A stretch of DNA of 64,000 nt from Pseudomonadota bacterium. GTDB taxonomy: Bacteria > Pseudomonadota > Alphaproteobacteria > GCA-2746255. Position numbers and translations under genes: made by a program. Below, in pieces: positions 25,386 to 32,857 of this stretch. A model generated the notes under the pieces. The model had not been told where the DNA came from, made no database searches, and saw nothing but the letters and a program-made list of their open reading frames with translations. The stretch is taken from the NCBI GenBank assembly GCA_040752895.1, contig JBFMHN010000005.1, forward strand, positions 62,001-126,000. Reading direction: 5' to 3'. Each line of letters opens with the position of its first letter. Position 1 is the first letter of the stretch.

Positions 25386-26032
25386 TGGGCATGCTCCGTC
25401 AACTCGGCCGTCTTCAGGCGGCAGCGACCGGTCCGCCGCGATGGGTATTCGATCCGAAACCCGACCCTTGCTCCCGCTCCTTGGAGAGAACCATGGCTTC
25501 GACCATCGAACCCGGCCCCGCCGCAGCAGGGGCCATCGTATTCCGTCCGCATCCGGCTCATGCGCATCGCGCCATCCTCGCCCTCGACCTCGGTACCTCG
25601 ACCGGCTGGGCACTGCGCAGCCATGACGGCCTTATCACCAGCGGCACCGTCTCGTTCCGCCCCGGCCGCTTCGACGGGGGCGGCATGCGCTACCTGCGCT
25701 TCACGAACTGGCTCACAGAGATCGATCGGCTGTCCGGACCCATCGCGGCGATCTGGTTCGAGGAGGTCCGCCGCCACGCCGGCACCGACGCGAGCCACAT
25801 CTACGGCGGGCTCATGGCCACGCTGACCGCATGGGCCGAACTGCGCGGCGTTCCCTACGAGGGCGTCCCGGTCGGCACGATCAAGCGGCACGTCGCCGCC
25901 AAGGGCAACGCCGACAAGGCTGCCGTCATGGCCGCCGTTCGCGCCCGCGGCTTCTCGCCCGCGGACGACAATGAAGCCGACGCCATCGCCATCCTCCTCT
26001 GGGCCATTGAAACCGAGGGAGGTGTGCGATGA
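25385..26032 (+). CDS. RuvC-like Holliday junction resolvase
   Basis: A 215-residue protein whose residues 60-215 form an RNase H-fold resolvase: ILALDLGTSTGWAL (first Asp), IWFEEVRR (Glu), and PADDNEADAIAILLW (acidic pair). The ATG at 25385 has a strong AAGGAGG site and overlaps the primase stop by one base; an internal ATG at 25494, also with a GGAGA site, would remove a 36-residue disordered leader. It probably resolves branched phage DNA before packaging. Confidence 0.82.
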   Translation: MGMLRQLGRLQAAATGPPRWVFDPKPDPCSRSLERTMASTIEPGPAAAGAIVFRPHPAHAHRAILALDLGTSTGWALRSHDGLITSGTVSFRPGRFDGGGMRYLRFTNWLTEIDRLSGPIAAIWFEEVRRHAGTDASHIYGGLMATLTAWAELRGVPYEGVPVGTIKRHVAAKGNADKAAVMAAVRARGFSPADDNEADAIAILLWAIETEGGVR

Positions 26033-26286
26033 GCGGGGAGACGATGCTCAAACATGCCGCGTCGGTCGTCGCCGAGCGCCGTAAGATATACGGCGAACCG
26101 GCCACCGCGATGGCCGTGGTCGCCAGACGCTGGTCGATCACGCTCGGCCGGCCCATCACGCCGGCGGAGGTCGTGCTCTGCCTCATCGATCTGAAGCTGG
26201 CGCGGCTCGGGCACGATCCGAAGCATCAGGATTCGATCCTCGACATCGCCGGCTATGCAGCGGTGCTGCAGGAGGTCGGACGATGA
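26029..26286 (+). CDS. DUF6378 family protein
   Basis: An 85-residue protein with the DUF6378 pattern ERRKIYGEP, ITPAEVVLCLIDLKLARL and DSILDIAGYAAVLQEV. The family is widespread in phages next to replication genes; function unknown, an all-alpha fold like MazG-type nucleotide enzymes is possible. Four-base overlaps join it to both neighbours. Confidence 0.8.
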   Translation: MSGETMLKHAASVVAERRKIYGEPATAMAVVARRWSITLGRPITPAEVVLCLIDLKLARLGHDPKHQDSILDIAGYAAVLQEVGR

Positions 26287-26483
26287 GATGGCTGCCGAAA
26301 GGATATGGCGGCGAACGCCGGTCGGCCGAAGAGGTCAAGCGGGAGGGCTGGCGCGAGCAGGGCCTCCTCGTCGTCAGCCCCACCGATCCGCGCCTCACCT
26401 GGCCCGAGCGAGAACTCGTTCGCCAGCTCGGCGAGAAGCTCTATGGCGGACGGCGCCAGCCGACGGAGCATCGGCATGGCTGA
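26283..26483 (+). CDS. Hypothetical phage protein (66 aa)
   Basis: A basic, short protein (MRWLPKGYGGERRSAEEVKR) between the DUF6378 and DUF6362 genes, overlapping both. Tight packing supports expression. No known domain. Confidence 0.6.
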   Translation: MRWLPKGYGGERRSAEEVKREGWREQGLLVVSPTDPRLTWPERELVRQLGEKLYGGRRQPTEHRHG

Positions 26484-26916
26484 TTGGACTCGTGAACTGG
26501 TCGAGGAGCGGTTGATCGAAGCTGCCGACGTCATGAAGCGCCTGCCCGAGGTTCGGGTGCAGGGCTATTTCTCGGTGTGGCCGAAGATCGTGCACGAGTT
26601 CGCTGATCTCGTCGGTCAGGAGCCGCCGCGCATGAAGCGTCCGCCGCCCTTGCCGGACGCCATCAGCCGCATGGAGGCGACGCTGCCCTGGCTCAGATGG
26701 CTGGAGCCCGACGATGCGCGGCTTGTCTGGGCGCGCGCCGAGGGCACACCGTGGAAGCCGATCTGTTGGCGCTTCGGGATCTCCCGCGCCACGGCGTGCC
26801 GCCGCTGGGAGTACGGCCTCAGCGTCATCACCTGGAAGCTCAACGGACAGAAAGTGCCGGCGAAGCGCTCGCGCGCTTTCCTCGTCGACCGCGTTCGCTC
26901 GTCAAGTTCATTTTGA
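26476..26916 (+). CDS. DUF6362 family protein with helix-turn-helix
   Basis: A 146-residue protein of the phage DUF6362 family. Residues 95-125 (GTPWKPICWRFGISRATACR) form a helix-turn-helix like that of terminase small subunits and phage regulators, followed by a basic tail. The start at 26476 overlaps the previous gene by eight bases. It is the last gene of the early block; triple GAGACA repeats lie six bases past its stop, so it may bind there, which is inference. Confidence 0.75.
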   Translation: MADWTRELVEERLIEAADVMKRLPEVRVQGYFSVWPKIVHEFADLVGQEPPRMKRPPPLPDAISRMEATLPWLRWLEPDDARLVWARAEGTPWKPICWRFGISRATACRRWEYGLSVITWKLNGQKVPAKRSRAFLVDRVRSSSSF

Positions 26917-26921
26917 TGCGT

Positions 26922-26957
26922 GAGACAATTTTCGCTGAGACATTTCCCGGCGAGACA
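26922..26957. repeat. Three GAGACA direct repeats, 15-bp period
   Basis: GAGACA occurs at 26922-26927, 26937-26942 and 26952-26957, exactly 15 bases apart, each preceded by T, T and C. They lie between the DUF6362 gene and the methyltransferase gene. Regular phasing suggests a protein-binding array, perhaps an operator or packaging-related site. Confidence 0.6.
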
Positions 26958-27310
26958 CACATCGTCGATTTGGGCTAGTTCTCCGTTATGCTCAGGCGAG
27001 CCGCGTGCGGGGATGATCACCGACCGGCGAGATGCACGGTTCCTCCCTGGCCGAAATCGTATGCTGGCGGCAATGGCGCGACGCTTTCCCAGTGACCGCG
27101 CCGAAATAGGCCATTTCGTTTCGCCCGCATCCTTGGCCTCGTGAATCCAAACACTTGGGCGTCTGCGTGCCTCGGCGATGGCGAAGCCGCCAGTCGGGGG
27201 CGTTTCGTTTCGAGCGCATAGGCGAAGCGGGCCCCGTTTCGCCGGCACAGCGCATCGGCTGGTTTCGCGACCGCCGGATCAGATCCTTCACCCATCGCAC
27301 CGGACCGACC
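26958..27310 (+). other. Gene-free gap with TTTCG repeats
   Basis: About 350 bases without a convincing gene on either strand. TTTCGTTTCG occurs at 27114-27123 and again at 27203-27212, with further TTTCG at 27237-27241 and 27263-27267. Open frames here lack typical codon use or start signals. It probably holds the promoter and regulatory sites for the methyltransferase gene, or decayed sequence. Confidence 0.5.
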
Positions 27311-28633
27311 ATGGACGTCGTCGAAACGCCGATCGACAAGCTCGTGCCCTATGCGCGCAACCCGCGGCGCAACGAGGAGGCTGTCGCCACGGTCGCCGCG
27401 TCGCTGGCCGAGTTCGGCTGGCGTCAGCCGATCGTCGTCGACGAGGACATGGTGATCGTCGTCGGCCACACCCGCTACGAGGCGGCCAAGCGCCTCGGCA
27501 TGACGAGCGTGCCGGTGCATGTCGCGCATGGCCTGACGCCGGCGCAGCTGCGCGCCTACCGGCTGATGGACAACCGCTCGCATCAGAATGCGAGCTGGGA
27601 CGACGAGCTGCTGAAACTCGAACTGGCCGATCTGAAGCTCGACGAGTTCGACCTGGCGCTGACCGGTTTCGAGGACGATGAACTGGCCCGTCTCCTGGCC
27701 GAGGCGCCCGTCGAGGGGTTGGTGGACGAAGACGATGTTCCGGAGCCGCCCGCCACGCCCGTCACCCGCCGCGGCGATCTCTGGATCCTCGGGGGCCACC
27801 GCCTGCTCTGCGGAGACTCGACCTCGGCCGAGGACGTCACCCGCCTGATGAATGGCGAACGCGCCGCACTGTTCGCGACCGATCCGCCCTATCTCGTCGA
27901 CTATGACGGCACCAACCATCCGACGAAGAAGAACGCGTCCGCCCGCGCCAAGAAGATCGCGAACAAGGACTGGTCTGAGGACTACATCGAACAGAAGCAC
28001 TGGGACGATTCATCCCAGGGGCCGCAGTTCTATGAAGCGTTCATGCAGGTCGCCATCGACTGCGCCATCAAGGAGGACGCGGCCTGGTATTGCTGGCATG
28101 CCTCGCGGCGCCAGGCGATGCTGGAAGCCTGCTGGTCTAAATTCGACGTTCTGCATCACCAACAGATCATCTGGGCCAAGAGCCGTCCGGTGCTCACGCG
28201 CTCGATCATGCTATGGGCGCACGAGCCCTGCCTGTTCGGCTGGCGCTCGGGCAACAAGCCGCGCGTCAATCGCGAAGGCTTCGAAAACTGGCCGACGACG
28301 GTGTGGTCCATCCCCTCGAGCGAGATCGAGACGCGGGAGCACCCGACCTCGAAACCGGTCCGCGTGTTCACGCTGCCGATGGAGCTGCACACCGTGCCGG
28401 GGGAAATCTGCTACGAGCCGTTCTCGGGCTCGGGCTCGCAACTCATCGCAGGCGAGCGGACGGGGAGACGCGTCTACGGCCTCGAGCTCTCCGAGACCTT
28501 TTGTGACGTGATCGTCAACCGCTGGCAGGCCTTCACCGGGAAATCGGCAAGGCTGGAGGGTGAGAATCGCAGCTTCGACGAGGTGAAGACCGAGCGCGTC
28601 GGCGCTCGTGACAGCGATCAGGACGCCGCATGA
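27311..28633 (+). CDS. ParB-like domain fused to DNA methyltransferase
   Basis: A 440-residue phage protein. Residues 1-95 are a ParB/Srx-type domain (PIDKLVPYARNPRRNEEA, IVVVGHTRYEAAKRLG). Residues 150-430 are a DNA amino-methyltransferase with DPPY near 190 before the AdoMet motif EPFSGSGSQ near 371, the order of the beta class. The start at 27311 (MDVVETPIDKL) matches the domain; a longer in-frame reading passes into the repeat gap. No partner nuclease is present, so it likely protects phage DNA from host restriction or marks it for replication control. Confidence 0.88.
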   Translation: MDVVETPIDKLVPYARNPRRNEEAVATVAASLAEFGWRQPIVVDEDMVIVVGHTRYEAAKRLGMTSVPVHVAHGLTPAQLRAYRLMDNRSHQNASWDDELLKLELADLKLDEFDLALTGFEDDELARLLAEAPVEGLVDEDDVPEPPATPVTRRGDLWILGGHRLLCGDSTSAEDVTRLMNGERAALFATDPPYLVDYDGTNHPTKKNASARAKKIANKDWSEDYIEQKHWDDSSQGPQFYEAFMQVAIDCAIKEDAAWYCWHASRRQAMLEACWSKFDVLHHQQIIWAKSRPVLTRSIMLWAHEPCLFGWRSGNKPRVNREGFENWPTTVWSIPSSEIETREHPTSKPVRVFTLPMELHTVPGEICYEPFSGSGSQLIAGERTGRRVYGLELSETFCDVIVNRWQAFTGKSARLEGENRSFDEVKTERVGARDSDQDAA

Positions 28634-28851
28634 TGCAGTCGCGCCGAATGTCCCTGATCGAGGCGTTGAGCAATGTCGCGATCGGTTACGGCGTGGCCGT
28701 GCTGACCCAGATCGCGGTCTTCCCGCTGTTCGGTCTGCAGGTGTCCCTGAGCGACAATCTGTTGATCGGCGCTCTATTCACGCTGGTATCCGTGGCGCGC
28801 AGCTATGCCGTGCGGCGCATGTTCGAGAGGATGCGCTCTTGGACTGCATAA
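28630..28851 (+). CDS. Small phage membrane protein (DUF7220-like)
   Basis: A 73-residue protein with two probable membrane helices (VAIGYGVAVLTQIAVFPLFG and LLIGALFTLVSVARSYAVRR) and a basic end. It overlaps the methyltransferase stop by four bases. Similar small proteins follow methyltransferase genes in related phages. Function unknown. Confidence 0.7.
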   Translation: MMQSRRMSLIEALSNVAIGYGVAVLTQIAVFPLFGLQVSLSDNLLIGALFTLVSVARSYAVRRMFERMRSWTA

Positions 28852-28858
28852 GCGAAAC

Positions 28859-28886
28859 GCCGCCGCCCATGGTGGGCAGCGGCGGC
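28859..28886. terminator. Bidirectional hairpin between convergent genes
   Basis: GCCGCCGC (28859-28866) pairs with GCGGCGGC (28879-28886) across a 12-base loop. It sits between the plus-strand early genes and a minus-strand block, where a two-way terminator is expected. No long T tract. Confidence 0.45.
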
Positions 28887-28903
28887 TCAGTGATGATGAC
28901 GTG

Positions 28904-29149
28904 TCAGCTGGTCGTTATGCCGAGCAGCTTCACCCGGAAGTCGGCGTCCACCGGCCGGCTCTCGCCAACGGTGCGGCCGGCACGGAGCGCGCCGGCACGG
29001 CCGACAAAATAGAAGCCGACCTGCTCGCCGGTTTCCCGGCGCGTTCGCGTGAGGACCGTGTAGCGGGTCGAGCGTGCATCAGCGATGATCGCTTCGCCTC
29101 GGTGCTGCAGGGCGGCGACGAGACGGTCGTGGATGGTGATCCTCGCCAT
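28904..29149 (-). CDS. Small conserved protein of the DUF3489 block
   Basis: An 81-residue protein, MARITIHDRLVAALQHRGEA, with RYTVLTRTRRETGEQVGFYF and RVKLLGIT, mostly beta-stranded. It starts four bases after the DUF3489 stop. It belongs to a minus-strand block of three genes inserted between the early genes and terminase. Function unknown. Confidence 0.65.
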   Translation of the reverse strand: MARITIHDRLVAALQHRGEAIIADARSTRYTVLTRTRRETGEQVGFYFVGRAGALRAGRTVGESRPVDADFRVKLLGITTS

Positions 29150-29153
29150 AGCC

Positions 29154-29699
29154 TCAGCCCTCCCGACTGAGGCGGTAGACCCGACCACGCCCCTCGACCT
29201 TCTCGGAGGTCACATCGAGCCCGAGCTTCTTCTTGAGCGCCCCGGCGATGGCGCCGCGCACGGTGTGCGGCTGCCACCCGAATGCGGCGGCGATCTCGGC
29301 GACGGTTGCTCCGTCGGCGCCCTGCAGCATGGCGATCAGCTGGGCCTGCTTGCTGCCTTCGCGGGCATTTGGTTTCGTTGGCGTCTTGACGGCAGCGTGA
29401 TCGCTTTGCGTCGGCTCCGCAGCGTCGCGCGAGGCCTCCGGCTCGATGCCGATGGCGGCGAGCCCGTGCTCGGTGATCGCGAGTGTGACGCCGTGGCCGT
29501 CGCCGGTCTCGCGCCAGACGTGCTCGCCGATCCGCGAGTCGGCATCGATCTCTTCGAGCAGGCCCTGCTTGAGCAGCGGTGCAATCACCTTCTGCGCGGC
29601 GCCGCCCTTGAGGTTCTTCGGGAGCGGTAGCGCCAGCATGTTCGCGCGCTGCGCGGCGGCGCTGAGGACGATCGTCTGTGTGTCGGAGAGTTTGGTCAT
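29154..29699 (-). CDS. DUF3489 family protein
   Basis: A 181-residue protein with an N-terminal helical domain (TQTIVLSAAAQRANMLALPL) and a C-terminal winged-helix segment (DGATVAEIAAAFGWQPHTVR, then LGLDVTSEKVEGRGRVYRL) typical of DUF3489. The family is common in alphaproteobacterial mobile regions and often accompanies DUF2924/recombinase cassettes such as the one at 8.6-10.6 kb. Probably a DNA-binding regulator. Confidence 0.85.
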   Translation of the reverse strand: MTKLSDTQTIVLSAAAQRANMLALPLPKNLKGGAAQKVIAPLLKQGLLEEIDADSRIGEHVWRETGDGHGVTLAITEHGLAAIGIEPEASRDAAEPTQSDHAAVKTPTKPNAREGSKQAQLIAMLQGADGATVAEIAAAFGWQPHTVRGAIAGALKKKLGLDVTSEKVEGRGRVYRLSREG

Positions 29700-29801
29700 G
29701 GGGCAATCCTTCTTCAGGAGAGGCGCGCGACCATCGCGGACCTTCTACTGCCCCGAGCCCCGAGGGCGAGCCCATCGGGGCGAAGGCGGGAAGCGGCGCG
29801 C

Positions 29802-30023
29802 CTAATCGGCGTGCTCGCCCTCCTTGAAGGCGGCGTCGGTGATGCGCTTCAGGAGTTCGGCGTAGTGGCTGAGCGTTCCGACGTGGCCCCAGTTGATCTC
29901 GTCGGGGCTGGTGTCGAAATGGTCGTCGCTCAGCAACTTGATGCGCTCCAGCATCGCGTCGATCTCCGCCTTCTTGGCGATGAATGCGTCGAGGGCGGAA
30001 GCGGTGCTTCGGGACTTGGTCAT
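29802..30023 (-). CDS. Hypothetical protein upstream of DUF3489
   Basis: A 73-residue protein, MTKSRSTASALDAFIAKKAE, with HFDTSPDEINWGHVGTL; helical and acidic. A start 12 bases upstream (30035) is also in frame. It is the first gene of the minus-strand block, 102 bases before DUF3489. Function unknown. Confidence 0.65.
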   Translation of the reverse strand: MTKSRSTASALDAFIAKKAEIDAMLERIKLLSDDHFDTSPDEINWGHVGTLSHYAELLKRITDAAFKEGEHAD

Positions 30024-30124
30024 GGCGGTCTCCAATGCTCGATGGTGACCCCATACAGGCTCTGATCGGCACCCTCATCAAGTCGATAAGTGCATCATTT
30101 CATTGCTTTTTCTGCAGTGATGGC

Positions 30125-30165
30125 GGGGCTCCCGACATGACCTGATCTTGCCCGGGAGCGGCCCC
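30125..30165. promoter_or_regulatory. GC-rich inverted repeat before terminase, possible cos region
   Basis: GGGGCTCCCG (30125-30134) faces CGGGAGCGGCCCC (30153-30165), pairing with a small bulge. It lies immediately before the small terminase start and next to an AT-rich stretch (30068-30115). In lambda-like phages cos lies just upstream of this gene. The region also divides two opposite transcription units. Confidence 0.35.
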
Positions 30166-30170
30166 CGTTC

Positions 30171-30740
30171 ATGGCGACCAATACCCAACCCATCGCGGTC
30201 ATTGCCCGGCTCCTGGACCTGACCGAAAGGCGGGTCCAGCAGCTGGCGCGCGACGGGATCATCCCGGCGTCAGCTCGCACCGGCCCCGAACGCGGGCGCT
30301 ACGACCTCGTCGGCACGGTGCGCGGCTATGTGCGCTACCTGCGCGAGCTGGCGACGCGGTCGCAGACGGGCGCCGCGGACTTCGGTGTCGAGCGCGCCCG
30401 GCTGATCAAGGCCAAGGCCGATCTCGCCGAAATGGACGCAGCTGTCCGGCGCGGCGATCTCTTGCCGGCCGCTCAGGTCGAGGAGGCGTGGATCGCCGTG
30501 CTGGCCCGCCTGCGCGCGCGTTTGCTGGTCCTGCCCGACAGGCTGGCGCCGCTGGTCCATGAGGAGTCCACCATTGCCGGCACGCGCGCGCAGATCCGCG
30601 ACGCGATCACCGAAGCGCTCGCGGAACTCGCCAACCTCCCGGCCATCGCCGTTGATGCTGAAGGGGCCGGCGCGGCTGGCGCAGGCGACGCGCAAGGCGC
30701 TGACGATCCTGGCGCCGCCGCCGACCCTGACGATCAGTGA
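30171..30740 (+). CDS. Terminase small subunit (Nu1-like)
   Basis: A 189-residue packaging protein. The N-terminal helix-turn-helix (VIARLLDLTERRVQQLARDG) and the following LRELATRSQ..ERARLIKAKADLAEMD coiled segment are the Nu1/gpNu1 pattern; the C-terminus is Ala/Asp-rich. It binds the packaging start on phage DNA and recruits the large subunit, whose gene overlaps its 3' end by 86 bases. Confidence 0.85.
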   Translation: MATNTQPIAVIARLLDLTERRVQQLARDGIIPASARTGPERGRYDLVGTVRGYVRYLRELATRSQTGAADFGVERARLIKAKADLAEMDAAVRRGDLLPAAQVEEAWIAVLARLRARLLVLPDRLAPLVHEESTIAGTRAQIRDAITEALAELANLPAIAVDAEGAGAAGAGDAQGADDPGAAADPDDQ

Positions 30741-32631
30741 GTGGGCCGACGCCAGGCGCCGCCTGAGTTCCGAAGCCAGCGCCGAGCCCGGCCGCTGGCG
30801 CACCGAGCGGGCCATCTACCAGCGCGGCATCATGGACGCGATCTCCGATCCGGCGGTCGAAAGCGTCGTCGTGATGTCGTCGAGCCAGACCGGCAAAACG
30901 GAGGTGCTGCTCAACACCGTTGCATTCCACATCGACCAGGACCCGGCGCCGGTGATGGTGGTGATGCCGACGGAACGCGATGCGGAGACCTGGTCGAAGG
31001 ACCGTTTCTCGCCGATGGCGCGCGATACGCCCTGTCTGCATGGGCGCATCTCGGATCCGAAGTCGCGTGACGGTTCGAACAAGATCCTGCACAAGAAGTT
31101 TCCCGGCGGGCATCTGACCATCGTCGGCGCCAATGCACCCTCGGGCCTGGCCAGCCGGCCGATCCGCATCCTCCTGTGCGACGAGGTCGACCGCTATCCG
31201 TTCAGCGCCGGCGCCGAGGGCGATCCGGTCAATCTGGCGAAGAAGCGCACGGTCACCTTCTGGAACCGCAAGATCGTCCTGGTCTCGACGCCGACCATCC
31301 GTGGCGCGAGCCGGATCGAGACCGCCTATGCCGAAAGCGACAGGCGCCGCTTCTTCGTGCCGTGCCCTGAATGCGGCGAGCATCAAACGCTGGTCTGGGA
31401 GCAGGTTCGTTGGGACCGCGAGGCGGACGGCGCCCACCGGCCGGAGACCGCGCGATACCAATGCCGCCATTGTGGCGCGCATTGGAGCGACGCCGAACGC
31501 TGGGCCGCCGTACGCAGGGGCGAATGGCGGGCCGAGGCGGCCTTCGATGGCATCGCCGGCTTTCACCTGAACGAGGTCTACTCCTCCTGGGTCCGTCTGG
31601 AAGCCATGGTGCGCACCTTTCTGTCAGCGAAGGATCACGGCGACGAGGCGATGAAGACCTTCGTCAACACCTCGCTGGGCGAGACATGGGTCGAGACGGG
31701 CGAAGCGCCGGACTGGCAGCGGCTCTACGATCGCAGGGAGAGCTGGCCGGCCGGCACGGTGCCGATGGGCGGCTTGTTTCTCACCGCCGGCGCCGACGTC
31801 CAGAAGGATCGCATCGAGGTCGATGTCTGGGCATGGGGGCGCGGGCTGGAGAGCTGGCTCGTCGACCACATTGTCATCGAGGGCGGCCCCGAACATGCCG
31901 CCGCATGGTCCGCGTTGGACGGTCTCTTGGGCCGCAACTGGCCGCACGCCTCGGGGACGGCGATGGGCCTGTCGCGCCTCGCGATCGACACCGGCTTCGA
32001 GGCGCCTTCGGTCTACGGCTGGGCCCGGCGCGCCGGCTTCGCGCAGGTGGCGCCGGTCAAAGGCGTCGAGGGTTTCAATCGGGCGAGCCCGGTCTCCGGC
32101 CCGACTTATGTCGATGCGACTGCCGGCGGCAAGCGACTGCGGCGCGGCGCGCGTCTGTGGTCGGTCGCGGTCTCGACTTTCAAGGCCGAGACCTATCGCT
32201 ACCTCCGGCTCGAACGGCCGACCGACGAGGAGCGTGCCGGAGGCGCGCGCTTTCCCGCAGGGACCATCCACCTGCCGGCTTGGGCCGACAGCGAGTGGTG
32301 CAAGCAGTTCGTCGCCGAGCAGCTGGTGACGGTGAAGACCAGGCGCGGGTTTCAGCGGCTCGAATGGCAGAAGCTGCGCGAGCGCAACGAGGCGCTGGAT
32401 TGCCGGGTCTACGCGCGAGCCGCCGCCTGGATCGCCGGCGCCGACCGCTGGGGCGAGGAGAAATGGCGCGATCTCGAACGCCAGGTCGGCTCGTTCGATC
32501 CGAGCAACACAGCGGCGCCAGAGACCGCGGCCCCTGACCCCGGCGCGCCAGAGATCGCCTCCGCGGGTCTGGTGCGACGAGCACCAGCCCGGCGCGGCCG
32601 ACGGGTGTTCACGCCCAGCTATCTGAGTTGA
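30655..32631 (+). CDS. Terminase large subunit (GpA family)
   Basis: A 658-residue lambda gpA-type packaging motor and nuclease. Walker A-like SSSQTGKTEVLL and Walker B RILLCDEVDRYP lie in the ATPase half; a zinc pair set CPECGEHQ...CRHCGAHW follows; the nuclease half contains GADVQKDRIEVDVW and AIDTGFEAP. The start at 30655 (MLKGPARLAQ) is the first good ATG and overlaps the small subunit gene. It cuts concatemers, probably at cos, and pumps DNA into the prohead. Confidence 0.93.
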   Translation: MLKGPARLAQATRKALTILAPPPTLTISEWADARRRLSSEASAEPGRWRTERAIYQRGIMDAISDPAVESVVVMSSSQTGKTEVLLNTVAFHIDQDPAPVMVVMPTERDAETWSKDRFSPMARDTPCLHGRISDPKSRDGSNKILHKKFPGGHLTIVGANAPSGLASRPIRILLCDEVDRYPFSAGAEGDPVNLAKKRTVTFWNRKIVLVSTPTIRGASRIETAYAESDRRRFFVPCPECGEHQTLVWEQVRWDREADGAHRPETARYQCRHCGAHWSDAERWAAVRRGEWRAEAAFDGIAGFHLNEVYSSWVRLEAMVRTFLSAKDHGDEAMKTFVNTSLGETWVETGEAPDWQRLYDRRESWPAGTVPMGGLFLTAGADVQKDRIEVDVWAWGRGLESWLVDHIVIEGGPEHAAAWSALDGLLGRNWPHASGTAMGLSRLAIDTGFEAPSVYGWARRAGFAQVAPVKGVEGFNRASPVSGPTYVDATAGGKRLRRGARLWSVAVSTFKAETYRYLRLERPTDEERAGGARFPAGTIHLPAWADSEWCKQFVAEQLVTVKTRRGFQRLEWQKLRERNEALDCRVYARAAAWIAGADRWGEEKWRDLERQVGSFDPSNTAAPETAAPDPGAPEIASAGLVRRAPARRGRRVFTPSYLS

Positions 32632-32641
32632 GACCAAGACC

Positions 32642-32854
32642 ATGACGCTTGAGGACATGATCGCGCGCCGCGATGCGCTGCTTGCAGCCCGATGGCGCGG
32701 CGTGCGCACCGTCGAGGTCGAGGGGCGCCGCATCACCTATGCGAGCGATGCCGAAATGGCGGCCGCCCTCGGCGACCTCGAACGGCGGATCGCCGAGGAG
32801 CAAACCGGCGCGCGCCGTCGCATCGTTCGCACGACGGCAAGCAAGGGGCTCTGA
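32642..32854 (+). CDS. gpW-like head-tail joining protein
   Basis: A 70-residue protein with EDMIARRDALLAARWRGVRT and ALGDLERRIAEEQ, the size and helix-hairpin-helix layout of lambda gpW. It lies between terminase and portal, as in lambda. It is a head completion protein that stabilises packaged DNA and forms the site for the head-tail connector. Confidence 0.8.
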   Translation: MTLEDMIARRDALLAARWRGVRTVEVEGRRITYASDAEMAAALGDLERRIAEEQTGARRRIVRTTASKGL

Positions 32855-32857
32855 CCC

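Noticed and set aside
26919-26978. Twenty-codon peptide gene spanning the GAGACA repeats
   Set aside because: Too short, and its Glu-Thr pattern is simply the repeat read as codons.
26992-27339. Minus-strand frame filling the gap before the methyltransferase
   Set aside because: No ribosome site, no domain and odd composition; the region is better described as regulatory or decayed.
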